DNA from: Dichetophora obliterata
Lineage: Eukaryota > Arthropoda > Insecta > Diptera > Sciomyzidae
Assembly (NCBI GenBank): GCA_963920525.1
Contig: OY986438.1
Coordinates: 95,330,557-95,394,556 of the forward strand
Direction: 5' to 3'
Length of the DNA: 64,000 nucleotides
Of the stretch, positions 45,314 to 56,858 are shown one piece after another (within the stretch, counting starts at the first letter, position 1; every line of letters begins with the position of its first letter). The position numbers and the translations under genes were made by a program. The notes under the pieces were generated by a model, which was given only the letters and a program-made list of their open reading frames with translations, did not search any database and had not been told where the DNA came from.

Positions 45314-45800
45314 ATGCCTTTTCCACACTTGGTCAACGCAACTCCAACTCAAGTTGCTAGCCTGTGTATTTATAGAGGAACCTTCAGATTAAGCAACTTG
45401 CACGCAACAAGTTCTCGACACGTTTTCAACCTGTTCAACGCAACGCGGCTTTCCGCAACTTTCATCAGCGACGTGTTGCATCAGTTTGTTTGTTTTGTGA
45501 ATTCAAGTATTTGTAGTGCAGTAGGCTTTATTTTAATCAAGGTGAATAAGCTAATTAATTAGTTCCTAATAGAATCTTAAAGAAGAAGAAATAGTTTGCA
45601 AGATGAATGAACAAGAGTTAAATATTAAATCAGTGCAAGAAAGCGAAAAACATGAGTTATATAATAACAATTATTATATGTTGCATGACTTTTGAAGCAA
45701 GTCTGAAAGCATTCGGTTTATAGTTGCATTGCTTTTCAACTTTTTCGCTGGTGCGTTGAAGTTGTGTTGGAATTGCGTTGACCAAGTGTGGAAAAGGCCT
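45314..45800. mobile_element. MITE family A, copy 2
   Basis: Same orientation as 4083-4572 and nearly the same length (487 bp), with ends ATGCCTTTTCCACACTTGGT and CCAAGTGTGGAAAAGGCCT. Confidence 0.8.
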
Positions 45801-45845
45801 AAAGCTCACAATTTAATTCCAAATGCATTTCTTCACCGTGTATCA

Positions 45846-46082
45846 AAGGGGTTGTACATTGGCGAACTTGTTCCTCAAATAACATGGCGGGTTTAACTTG
45901 TTCGAAAGAAGCATTTTTGTAGTTTTTCGCCATAATTTTGTTTTACAACCCTTGTTTGAAGAAGAAAATAAAAAATTTTTGCCAACAGGTTCGACAAACC
46001 GTCAAATTAGCTTCTTAACTATCAAATTGGTTCGAACATGGCTGCCGTATGACGAACAGATTCGCTAATGTGTAACCCCTTT
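45846..46082. mobile_element. 237-bp MITE
   Basis: AAGGGGTTGTACATTGGCGA and TCGCTAATGTGTAACCCCTT are inverted, with GAAC(T/A)(T/G) words next. Confidence 0.7.
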
Positions 46083-47948
46083 TAAGGCGCTAATACTCAG
46101 ATTATAGAACTGAGGTCTAGCTAAACCGTTGATTAGCTGGACTTCCGAAATCGGAGTTCTCTTAATACTCGGTTTATGCACAATTTAATTTCTTCACCAC
46201 ATAAAAACAAGTGCAAAATCGTTGTTTACGTGTTTACTTGTATAAGCTTTTGTTCAACTTGCTTCGTTCGTATGTATGTCCGTCAAAATTTGGAAACCAT
46301 TTTTCGACAACTTGGTATACATTTGCTATATCACCAAAACTACTAGGCCGATTCAGATGAAATTTTGGCAGTAAATTCCTTTAAGTAGAAGATGGGGCTT
46401 AGGAAAAAATTTGGCCACTCCCTCCTTTACTGCTCACAAATCAATAAAAATACTATATCTCCAAAACTACCGGGCTGATTCAGCTGAAATTTTGGCAGTA
46501 AATTCAATTCAAGTAGAAGATGATTTAGGGAAAAATATTGCCACACTCCTTTTTACCGCGTACAAATTAATAAAAATGCTATATCTCCAAAATTACTAGG
46601 CCGATTCAGCTGAAATTTTTAAAGTAATTTACTTTCCAGTAGAAGATGCCCACAAATCAATTAAAATGCTAAATCTCAAATTTGAAAATAACAACTTAAA
46701 AACTTATTGACAGCATATGACAATAGGTCTCTTTCCTTACTCGATTGTAGAAACTTGCGATGTGCTAGAACGTGTGTCCGTACTTTTTCTAGCTAAAAAG
46801 AGAGAAGAAGAACAAGTATAAATCGCTCTCTAGAGCTCGAAAGTTGCTCAAATTGTGCTGGAAAAATTTATTCTGAGAACAAGCATAATACACCATAAGC
46901 TTCAAGAAGATGTCAAATTAACATTTCTTGTTTGCTTATGTTGTGCGGTGAAAAATAAATTTACAAATTGTTATATAACATTAAATGTTAAATAAAATTA
47001 TTAAAAGTAATATAAATGCTTTAAATAATCTCAGCAAATTTATAAGCTTACTTCAAAAACAAATTGAAAAAGTTAGATTGGCGCTGTTTACGTTTGATAG
47101 GTGATCAGCTGTTTTTGTGCTTGCAACTAGCTAGATGTCGTTTTCGTACTTTTGACACAGTTCTCAAATTTCATTTTACTCTCTCAGCTTGAACTTTACT
47201 CGAGTTTTACTCGACAATATTGTACGGAAAAACACCTAATTTATTGCAGCTGACATATCTGGTGCAAACGCACAATGGTCTTTAATTGCTGTTCATACAA
47301 CTTGCCTGATAAAAATAAGTAATTGCTCTAATTATAATATTGTCACTTTGCACGAATACCCGTAATGTATATATTTATAACATAATGTATATATTGCATA
47401 ACTTACGAAATTTAATCTTCATATTTAAAGTTGACATTTGTTGCATGACAATATTAAGGGTATTCACGATTCAGTACATTTACGTCAAAAATCTGCACAA
47501 GTACTTTTCTACTATAGCCTCAAACTTGAGGACTTGAGCAGTTGTGCACATTGATCAATGTTGACAGCTTTGAAAAAGTGATAGTGGTATGTTCACGAAA
47601 AGCTAACTGCACAAATTATCAACATAACTTCATACTCGTGACTTAAAATGTGCTCTATATGCAGCTAAGAAGCACGCACTCAAACTAACACTAATTTTTT
47701 ATTGCTTAAAAATATTTTAGGTGAAAAACAGCACAAAAGAAAACTCAGACTCAAAGTGAAGCAAGTTCTGTGTGTGAACATTAAAAAACTGCGTCATATG
47801 AGAGTCGGAAGAGTGAGGCTAGTGTAAGCCGACACCTGTAAATAAGTTCTGACAACCGGATGTAAAAACTGCTGTAAAATTTGGCATAAAAACTGCTATA
47901 CAGAAACTCGGAGTATTAGTGCTTAATACTCTGTTTGCAAACTAATTA
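46083..47948. other. repeat-derived spacer
   Basis: GCGCTAATACTCAGATTATA (46086) and CTCGGAGTATTAGTGC (47902-47919) may be ends of one 1.8 kb element. At 46320-46660 a unit of about 125 bp (AAACTAC(T/C)(A/G)GGC(C/T)GATTCAG, AAATTTTGGCAGTAAATTC) repeats three times and matches the module at 16950-17150. No gene seen. Confidence 0.45.
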
Positions 47949-48550
47949 GGCTTGGGTAGTTCACGAACGAACTAGTTCAATTGAACTATTCGCACTCAAG
48001 AACTATGTGAACTAGTTCGTTGATTCTCGTTCTTTTAGTTCTTTTAGTTCAATCGATTTTGCAGCGAGTCAGATCGAAATGAACTAGAAAAAATTTTGTT
48101 TCACTCAAAAATGGTTTGAGTCCGTGCTGATACAGTTTGATACTTATGAACGGTAAAAAAAACTTTTTTGCAAAAACAAATTTTTGTGGCAAATATTGTG
48201 TGGAATGCCCCATATGTAGTATTTTTATGTAAATTTCTTCTATGTCCGCAGTTAATGATTGATTCGGTCATATAGTTCGTTTCATTTTATAGATCTGATC
48301 ATGAAACAGCAAACAAAACAAACTAAAAGACCTATTGAACTAAAAAATACAACGAGCTAACATACCTAACGATCTGAAACACCAAACGAACTATAAGACC
48401 TAACGAACTAACAACATGAACGAGTGCACGAAACGAACTAAAAGAGCGAACGAACTAAATGAACTAAAAGAACTATATGAACGAACTAGTTCATTAAACT
48501 CAACTGAACTAAAAGGAGCGATCTTTTTAGTGAACTAAAATGCCCAAGCC
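47949..48550 (+). mobile_element. 602-bp GAACTA-rich element, copy 1
   Basis: Ends GGCTTGGGTAGTTCACGAAC and TTTTAGTGAACTAAAATGCC-CAAGCC, flanked by TA on both sides. The last 210 bp alone contain ten GAACTA hexamers, and the left end is rich in the complement TAGTTC. There is no ORF of note. Copy 2, inverted, is at 52865-53466. Confidence 0.8.
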
Positions 48551-48839
48551 TATTTTCACACCACCTTTGATTTTTTTTGTTTGGGTGCTCGGTTTCCCTG
48601 TAGGCCTCTTTCACCCGAAAGCAAAAAATAATATTAGAAAAGAAAAAAAATATATATTTTAAAAGCTATCTAATTAAATAATATTCATTTATATAAAAAA
48701 GCATGCATTAAATCAAGGTTGATTAATATAGGTTAAGTCACTTGAGAGGATCTCGTTCGAGCTGTCAGAATGGATGAAAGGAAATCACGAAAAAAAAACA
48801 GGAATCTGTACAATTTTTAGCTAACAGCTACTTTAACAG
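48551..48839. other. spacer, nothing recognised
   Basis: AT-rich with an A-run near 48790. Confidence 0.4.
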
Positions 48840-49440
48840 TTCGAACAAAGGCGAAAAAAGAGTGCGAACCCACCCATCGCATTTAGCTATGGGACACATA
48901 GATGCCTCGTCCAAAGTGAGGACGGCCTGCCTAGCGCTATCCCTGGAATCCTCAGTTTTGACAACCCTCAAGTTCTGAACTGGAAGGTGGGGGTTGGAGA
49001 CCCTTAAAGTCTCCAGAATTTTGTCTGCCTCTGATGGCTCCAGAGGTAATCAGACCCGCACCATCGGACTGCTAAGGATTTTCTCCTTTGAGGTCGCCTG
49101 GCCACACTTCACCTACCTTGGCGATAGCCGCCTTGTAGAACGTGACAGACCTTGCATCGGCGCACCATACCAACCTGACTCCCGTTGCCAGCCTATCGCA
49201 AAACAGTCGTGAGGAGGACCCGGAATCTCAACCATGAGCCGAAGATAATCGGCGGCAAGCTTAGCTTCCACCAGCCTCCAGTTTGTGGCCGTGATCCCAA
49301 AAATCTCCGCCCCCTGTCCAGAATAGAAAACATCTCACCTCCTCTGGTGCCATCGCTGAAGAGTCAGCTAGAGAAGTCACCAACAGCCTTCAGCTTTTTC
49401 GCCTCATTCGCCGGTTTCTCCTCCTCCGACCTCTGTCGTT
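48840..49440 (-). pseudogene. retrotransposon ORF1 (DUF4780-type gag) fragment
   Basis: GC-rich compared with its flanks. The minus strand in changing frames gives SVTFYKAAIAKVGEVWPGDL, then a stretch before VVKTEDSRDSARQAVLTLDE and ASMCPIAKCDGWVRTLF. The V-x-x-x-D-S...L-x-x-D-E-A-S pattern is that of the C-terminal domain of ORF1 proteins in fly non-LTR elements. Plus-strand ORFs over this region are shadows. Confidence 0.45.
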
Positions 49441-49636
49441 TATTGGGAATTTCTTCAAAATTGCAACCAAAGAAGTAAAAAATATATTTTACTTCTTTGA
49501 TAATTTCACAACGCTACCTGCTTTGATCCCATGATTTGGTCAAAATATATTCCTTGCTCACTCTCTCAAAGTTTCAACTTACACTGACATAACCACAATA
49601 CATGACGTACCCATGACCGCCTTCATAACATAGCCC

Positions 49637-51078
49637 CATGAACCAATAAGAGAAGATCACGCAAAGAGCAGTGCGAGAAAAAAGTAATTTTTCGTGCAAC
49701 GTCATCGGTCACAAGCATGCTATGAAACTGTCAATTTGCATATGATTTGCATGCAAAACATGTGAAAACTCGGATAAAAGTGAAAAATTATAAAATTAAT
49801 AAGTTTAATTCGCGAAAAAAGTGTTTGAATACTTTGTTTGTTTATATTTCCATGCAGTAACTAAATGTAAAGAACGCTGTAAAAAGAAAAACTACAAATA
49901 AATAGAATACAAAATTGGATATTCACTTTGTTTTTATTATTGAACTGTTTTGTTAAATTTTCTTTTCCTCTGCATCGAATTGTTCACAATTTCTTTATTT
50001 AATAATCTTATTTTAAAAAACATTCGTGCGCGGAAAAACATTTTTTTATTTTGTTGTCACAAATAACATGCTCTGCACTTGTAATATGCGTCTGCAAATA
50101 ATTTTTGCTTATTAGCAGCCCGTCGCCATTTACGTCGTTGAACACTTTTTCCAACTCAGTCATATGCGCCATGAGCTCTTCCGTTGGCTTGGCGAACCGC
50201 CTTCGCTTAAATGATCTACCTAACTAAGTGATGCTGCCGCTTCTTCTTCCAGCCTTATGTTCGGAACGTCTTTGTGCAATTTGTGGCAGATGTATCACGC
50301 GAGGTTTTCCAAACCGCTGTTCACTCCAAGAAAAAGATTAAAAATATTGAATTCATAAAATTGTTAAATTTTACTTACACTTGCGAATATAGCTGCCGTA
50401 TTTTCGCTTGAAGTAACTGCTCTGAAGAGCGGTTAGAAATAGAAGCATCCCTGTTTAGTTTTTCTATTTCCTCTACAGGAAAAACTTCTCCATGACCAAC
50501 GACTCCTGAAGCAGAGCACTTACGATTTTTTTGTTTTCGCGCTTTAAAATTCGCTGACATCGTTCTGCATTTGCTGGCTGCACCTCCTTGGTCATAACTG
50601 TTGGGACAGCGCCCGGCTTTAAGCGCATAGCTTTGCCAAAACCTATCGTAACATTTTTTAAAAGAATATTTACGTGGAAATGTAGAAGTACTTACCCATT
50701 TGAGCTTGGACCCTTCTTTCGAAGTCTTCAGGTAGAAAATGATCTCCACAGATTCTTGCCATTGCAGTGTCGACATTTAGCCGACAAAAAATCTCCCATT
50801 GCTTACAAGCAATTTTTGCCTTGGGGAAACGGTAGAAACCAACGTATTTGTTTTTTTTTGCTGTTGCAATTAATGCATGTCGCTACAGCACACTTCGTTT
50901 TAATATAAAAACACATTACATTTATATAACTCTTTAAAATTTTAGCAAATAACATTCAACATCCAATCACTAATCGTAAACAAAAGATTTTGTGACCGAT
51001 GACGTCAGACCTATCAGCTGTTTTTGTTTACAATATGGCGGCTCTTTTCTTTGCATGATCTTTATTTCTTGGTTCATG
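49637..51078 (-). mobile_element. P-like THAP element, copy 2, 9-bp target duplication
   Basis: Inverted relative to copy 1. Ends CATGAACCAATAAGAGAAGA and TTTATTTCTTGGTTCATG, flanked on both sides by ACATAGCCC (49628-49636 and 51079-51087). 1442 bp, matching copy 1 once the 926-bp insertion is discounted. Confidence 0.8.
50375..50898 (-). pseudogene. THAP transposase fragment, copy 2
   Basis: Same THAP and post-THAP sequence as copy 1. The initiating ATG has become ACG (50898-50896), and the A-run in the finger is one base longer, breaking the frame before the F-Y-x-F-P motif. The A-run that breaks copy 1 exon 2 is in frame here (KKIVSALLQESLVMEK in its place). This copy lacks the VQRREEE segment of copy 1. 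Confidence 0.65.
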
Positions 51079-51092
51079 ACATAGCCCTAACT

Positions 51093-52076
51093 CATGATAC
51101 AACTGTTTATCAGGTAGCCGCGCACACAACCTATTTTCTCATGAGCTGGGGAAATTGACGAACGTCAAACAAAAGAAAACATAAAATGAAAGTTATTTTT
51201 TGAAAATTTTTAAAAATTGTGTTCATAATACAAAACGAGCGTTAAGCAAAATTTTTCTTTTTCAATATTGTGTTGTTTAAAATTTAATTATTTATTTTCT
51301 TTGTGTGACAAAAAGCATTTCTGATATCTCCATTTTGCATCAACTGCCATAGCAACCATGATACAAAGAACTACAGCTAAAGTATTGCGCATGTCCGCCA
51401 TCTTTGCTGTGACGTACAAGGTGCCCGTTGGTTGCACGTAGTCACAATTTATTTATAGGCTGTAAAAATTTTAAAATGCCTAAATTTTTTTATAAAAACT
51501 TGTTTTACTGAAATGAATAAATATTGTTAAATAAAGCACATGTCCAAAATAAAGTAAATATATTTTTTAGTACTGTTTGTGAAAAAAATTGCATAATTTG
51601 TAGGGGTGTTTTTCCCCTTTTTACCGATTTACACAAAAAGCGGCTACGTTGCCTGATGTGCTTGACAGAATTTTGACTGTTTGTTCATTTTCATTTTGCT
51701 ATCTTCGTCTCTTTTTGACATTTTCTTTTAAATATATTCTTCAAGTGTTATATTTGACGAGCACCAATGACGAGGTGCGCAATAAATTTTGTTCGTTGCG
51801 CCGGAAATACTTTATCTGTAGTTTTTTGTATCATGATAGGGGCATGTCACACGTAGCGTATACGGACAAATTTGTTGTTGTTTTCACGGGGAAAAGAAGC
51901 TCTCTCAATTTCCAGTTTCTTATTTTACCCGCGAAAACAACAACAAATTTGTCCGTGTCCGCGCTAGTCTGACATGCCCCATAGCAACCTTAGCACGCTC
52001 TCGTTTTGATTTTCTTTTGTTTGACTTTCGTCATACGCAGCTAAAGTTGTGCAGCTACTTGGTAAGTTCTATTGTG
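51093..52076. mobile_element. 984-bp element with exact 9-bp duplication GCCCTAACT
   Basis: GCCCTAACT at 51084-51092 and 52077-52085. The ends are loosely inverted: CATGATACAACTG ... GTAGCC against CACAATAGAACTT ... GTAGCTGC, followed by GACGAA(C/A)GTCAAACAAAAGA in both arms. No transposase seen. It abuts THAP copy 2, whose right duplication overlaps this one by four bases. Confidence 0.65.
51839..51980. mobile_element. 142-bp hairpin, nested
   Basis: GGGGCATGTCACACGTAGCG, then ACAAATTTGTTGTTGTTTTC, pairs with GAAAACAACAACAAATTTGT and GTCTGACATGCCCC. ATA flanks both sides. Confidence 0.75.
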
Positions 52077-52226
52077 GCCCTAACTTAAAACGAAACAATA
52101 CGAAGCAACGAACTGTCTTCGTCAATTAATCTTTTTTACACCAGTGTAAACAAAAGGGGATTTTCTTAATATTGTTTGTTTTAATCTCGTATTTAAACGT
52201 TGGAAAACTATTGAACAGAGGATTAA

Positions 52227-52807
52227 TAGCGCATTCTTTTCTGAAAAAAAAATTCTGACCTCACAGAATGCAGAATTTTTTAGATTCTGACCTGAATTTA
52301 CAGAATGTTGACTTCTTTTGAGCTGAGAAAAGAACGGAAAAAATGCAACTTTTTTTTCTCATTTGATATTGGTTGAACTGTTGTTATGAATTCCGATGTA
52401 TTTACGATTGAGGTTATGTATAGTGCCGACTGCATGGAGTTTTTAACAAATACTCATCGAGCTGTTAAGTTTTATTAAAAGTAACCACTTTAATCAAAAT
52501 TGTTTTGGATTAAATTTAAAATTTTTTTAAAATTGGAACATTTTGCTTCTCACAATTGTCACAGCATACAATATTACTGTCAAAAAATTTTTTTATGTTG
52601 GTATTACTAGAGAGCAGAATGCAGAACCGCCGAATTGTACAGGTCAGAAAATTGTGCATTTGTTATACTTTTGCGATCAGAATTTTCGAGAAAAGAACAC
52701 GATTTATCTTGAGGTCAACATTATTTTTAGAAAAGAACGGAAAAAATGCAGAACTCTTGAAGAGGTCAGAAAAAATGCAGAATTTTTTTCCAGAAAAGAA
52801 TGCGCTA
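52227..52807. mobile_element. 581-bp MITE with TAA flanks
   Basis: TAGCGCATTCTTTTCTG at 52227 and its inverse CAGAAAAGAATGCGCTA at 52791-52807. The words AATGCAGAA and TTCTGACCT recur inside both arms. The ORFs over it follow from the repeats. Confidence 0.7.
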
Positions 52808-52864
52808 TAAGAAAAGTAAGTACGCGGTCATTTCTTCACTTTCCTAGTCCTCGGATTAGTTTTA

Positions 52865-53466
52865 GGCTTGGGCATTTTAGTTCACTAAAAAGATCGCTCC
52901 TTTTAGTTCAGTTGAGTTTAATGAACTAGTTCGTTCATATAGTTCTTTTAGTTCATTTAGTTCGTTCGCTCTTTTAGTTCGTTTCGTGCACTCGTTCATG
53001 TTGTTAGTTCGTTAGGTCTTATAGTTCGTTTGGTGTTTCAGATCGTTAGGTATGTTAGCTCGTTGTATTTTTTAGTTCAATAGGTCTTTTAGTTTGTTTT
53101 GTTTGCTGTTTCATGATCAGATCTATAAAATGAAACGAACTATATGACCGAATCAATCATTAACTGCGGACATAGAAGAAATTTACATAAAAATACTACA
53201 TATGGGGCATTCCACACAATATTTGCCACAAAAATTTGTTTTTGCAAAAAAGTTTTTTTTACCGTTCATAAGTATCAAACTGTATCAGCACGGACTCAAA
53301 CCATTTTTGAGTGAAACAAAATTTTTTCTAGTTCATTTCGATCTGACTCGCTGCAAAATCGATTGAACTAAAAGAACTAAAAGAACGAGAATCAACGAAC
53401 TAGTTCACATAGTTCTTGAGTGCGAATAGTTCAATTGAACTAGTTCGTTCGTGAACTACCCAAGCC
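52865..53466 (-). mobile_element. 602-bp GAACTA-rich element, copy 2 (inverted)
   Basis: Exact length match to 47949-48550 and no difference found in the stretches I compared base by base. TA lies on both sides. Confidence 0.8.
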
Positions 53467-53468
53467 TA

Positions 53469-54303
53469 GTGAAAATACAATTTAATATTTGGCGTAATGG
53501 TAGAATAGCAATAACTATCTTTTTTAATATTTTTTTGTGTATTATTGGGATTTAGGGTTTTTCATTAAATTTGGAAAAAACCGCGCGATTCTAAGTATAA
53601 AAAGGGTATATCTTAAAAAGTTGTGCACGAATTTGTATGTTTGATAACTCGTTGAATAGATACTCGTATTACCTTTCTATTGATATCTATTGAGTTAAAT
53701 TCTGTTGGAAAACGGAAAAACCCAGCTAGATTATTAGGCCATTTTTTCCAACTTTGGAGGACTATAACTTCTAAACCCATTGCGAGCGCTCTGAAATTTT
53801 TATAAAATGAGAGTTGTTGCTATGCTTGAAATGTTTCTAATATTTTAATGCATAAGAACAGTTTGGGCCTTTTTTACGATACAACCAAATACGGCCCTGT
53901 GTGAATGCTTATGTGTTTGTGTGAAACAGCACCAATAAAGGAAATACCCCACTTTTCTGCTATTACACTACTTCCTTATATTTTACTTCTTTAAGCAGAA
54001 CACATGCACATTTCATAGCCTGACAGAAATGTTTACCTTGACCCCTTTTACATTAGGAAAGACTTGAAAGCAAGAATGTGATTTCTTAGGACAAATCGTG
54101 GTGAGTTTACGTGAGTTTTGGGGACGAAGGGGAAAGATTAAACTTGCCCTGTACTGGCAAGTTTTTGTACTAAAAAAATTGCTTTCAAGTCTTGTCCAAT
54201 GTATAAGTGGTCCTTGTATAGTTTTTTGCCATCATGAATCACGAAATGTTTTGTGTTAATTGCAAGTTGGAATAACAGTCAAAAAATTTTAAGTTAAACT
54301 TAC
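53469..54303. other. spacer with one MITE
   Basis: TACATTAGGAAAGACTTGAA (54049) and TTCAAGTCTTGTCCAATGTA (54184-54203) bound a 155-bp hairpin element. The part at 53640-53850 (TTGAATAGATACTCGTATTA, AACTTCTAAACCCATTGCGA) resembles sequence at 41700-41760 and 40180. Confidence 0.5.
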
Positions 54304-54390
54304 TTTTCCATGCTTTGGCCTGGGCTGTTCGTATGTCTCGACATTTTCCAAAAATTCACTTTCTGCATCCTTGTCGCGCTCTTTGGCCAT
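54304..54390 (-). CDS. orphan first coding exon of an unrecognised gene
   Basis: ATG at 54390 (context TTCAAGATGGCC) opens MAKERDKDAESEFLENVETY then EQPRPKHGK, 29 codons, ending exactly in phase 0 at a consensus donor AAA|GTAAGT (54303-54298). The charged, soluble-looking start and GC content above the local average suggest a real exon. Unspliced it would stop five codons later. I could not find the next exon on this strand between 44.2 and 54.3 kb. It may lie in unrecognised sequence or beyond Tom22, which would then be nested in its intron. A membrane transporter N terminus is one guess only. Confidence 0.5.
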
Positions 54391-55202
54391 CTTGAAATTC
54401 GCTTTTTACAGCGCTTCTGTTGTTTTTTTTTTATTTTCACGAATAAGCGAACTTTGACTTTTAGAAAATATACAGCATGAAAAAATACGGAAAATAAATT
54501 CTTTTTATGATCACAAACAAAATTTTTAATGTGTCGAAAATAAATCAAATCAAACCAAGTGTTTTTTATTAGAAGTAAAACACACAGGTTGTTTTGGTTT
54601 TTTGAATATTTTAATCTTGTTTTTTTTTATTATAAACACATTAATATATATATATAGAGATTTATAAATTATTTCTTCAACATTGAGTGTTTTCTGCAAC
54701 AATTCTGCACCCTACACTGTGTCTCGGGTGACTTTACTGACTCAAATGGGCAGAATAATTAACGGACACGCCTACTTTGTGTGCGTGATAGCACAAAAAT
54801 TTAACAGAATTGCATATTGTTGTGAGTATGAAATAAGTCCGAGGAGAAACTTGTGTAGGGTACAATAAAAGTGCTTTCACGACGCGTGTCTGACAAAAGT
54901 AATTTTGTTATGTTGAGTAAACTATCAAGTGTAATAGGGTTTGATATCTATCATATATTTTGTTCATTTTATAAAATGTCTTAAAAGTTTGAAACTTTTT
55001 CAATAATTGGATTAATTGCATAAATTTTCACTTATGTACTTAGTTATTATTTAAATTATTTTAATTATTTTTTTATAGAAATAGTACAAGGAATTGTGTA
55101 ATTATGCGGATATAAATATTATGTTATGTCATAGTATAGGTGTTTTTGAATATAACTGCAACCAAGCATTAATTTTATGAAGTTTCGTAACTAAGTAATA
55201 TT
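54391..55202. other. spacer with one MITE
   Basis: GCACCCTACACTGTGTCTCG (54707) and GAAACTTGTGTAGGGTAC (54846-54863) are inverted ends of a 159-bp element. A second-order repeat GTTATGTTGAGTAAACTATC (54909) matches 56245. Confidence 0.45.
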
Positions 55203-55704
55203 GCGATTCATGTCTTTTTGTAACTGCTTTGTAAGCTCGTTTTTCGTAAAAACTTACGAAACGTCACTTTTTTTATATGAACATCGAGATACGCAGTTCG
55301 TAACATTTTACGCACTGAATTTGTCTCGTATGTCGTAAATAAGCCAGCGTAACCTGTCAAACTGCAAATGTCAGCTGATTTGTGTTTCTAATTTTTCAAA
55401 CGTGTAATTATTCTAGCAAATAAACAAAAATGGACAAAAGAAATGATTTAAAAGTGTGTACTGTATTAAAACAAAGTTTAAACATATTTTATTGCTTATA
55501 CAAACATTTTTAACAAAGCTCAAACGGAGCAACCACCCCATTCATCGATGAAGTGAGGTGGAAACAAAGCAAGGTGTATCATTACTGTCAAAATAGAGTT
55601 TACGAATAATGTTAAGAAAATTCTTATATGCGTGTTCATGTCAAAAAAAGTTACAGACATTACGATACACGGTTTACGAAAACTTACGAAATGACATGAA
55701 TCGC
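55203..55704. mobile_element. 502-bp MITE
   Basis: GCGATTCATGTCTTTTTGTA and ACGAAATGACATGAATCGC are inverted. Repeated TTACGAAA / TTTCGTAA words lie inside. Confidence 0.7.
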
Positions 55705-56266
55705 ACTCATAAATTTTTTTTTTAAGAGATATAAAGAATTTGGTTTTTTATGTTCGCAAACAAATTTCAAGGAAATTTTCGCCGAATTAAAGAAAATGTA
55801 GTATAGCTAGAAGCTATTTTTCTTTTAATGCGTAGCCAAAGAAAATTGTAAGCAATTCTTATATTAACTAATGTTTTATAGCTACAACTAATGCTAAGTT
55901 ATACAAAAACTAAATAACCCTATAAATATATGTTTGCTATGTTTATTTGCATGCCATATTTAATTTTATTTAAAGTTAAATGTCAAAACATTTACTGACA
56001 ATATATTACTATATTTATGTATGTACGAACATCAAGATTTCATATAAAACGTTTTCTATAATATTAACTTCGTTTGAACATAATTTAATTTTGATATTTT
56101 CGTTTTCTCAAACTTAGCTCAAATACTGCATAGCTACTATTTTAAATAAATATATATATACATATATATATTTCTATAATATACAGTAGTGAGCAAAATC
56201 TCTGCAACGTATCCTTCCGATTCATGCCTGACAAAGATAATTTTGTAATGTTGAGTAAACTATTAA
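55705..56266. other. AT-rich spacer
   Basis: A (TA)-rich run at 56148-56170. No gene or element end. Confidence 0.4.
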
Positions 56267-56855
56267 GGGCCAGTTTCACGACCATTAGTTAACCACTAAC
56301 CAGAGGTTAACAGATTTGAGTATCTGTTCGCAAACGCATGTTATCGACTTTCTTTATTAGTTTCGGCTATTTCATCCTACCGAAAAACTTATCATGATCA
56401 TGTTTATTTATGCAAAACTCATTATATTTTTTGTTTGCTTATTTTTCAGATATAGTTTTACTTTCTCAATCAAATTTATGGCTTTTTAATTCTGGTGAAT
56501 GGGTTTTTCATGGGTTCTCTTTAAAAACCCATCTCTTTAATATATTCTATGGAAATGGAACTACATTAATGATGCATTTTTGTAAATGTTTCCTTCCTTC
56601 TAATACATTGCTTGCATTTTGTTATCATAAAAGCTTTTTTTAATAGGCATTCAGCAACTCTTAAATGCTATTTAGCAACTTCTTTCCATTAGGCGAACAA
56701 GAATCCCGTTTAAGGGCGCAGTGAAGTTAAATCGTCAAATAAAAACGGTTGTGAAAAGGTTTTTTCACCTCATGTTAACGGCAAACGGGAATTGACCCCC
56801 TGATTTCTGTAATTAACCCATTGGTTAACTAAGGGTCTTAAACTGAAACTGGCCC
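56267..56855. mobile_element. 589-bp MITE, TAA duplication
   Basis: GGGCCAGTTTCACGACCATT and the right end ACTGAAACTGGCCC, with GTTAACCACTAACC / GGTTAACTAAGGG subterminal. TAA lies on both sides (56264-56266, 56856-56858). The paralogous sequence at 54894-54940 lacks it. Confidence 0.8.
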
Positions 56856-56858
56856 TAA

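Noticed and set aside
48994..49478. Two plus-strand ORFs of 72 and 97 codons in GC-rich DNA
   Set aside because: The recognisable protein pattern (retrotransposon ORF1) is on the minus strand. These are shadows.
51649..52929. Plus-strand ORFs of 107, 128 and 84 codons
   Set aside because: The first lies across a 142-bp hairpin and the others across a MITE whose repeated AATGCAGAA words create the open frames.
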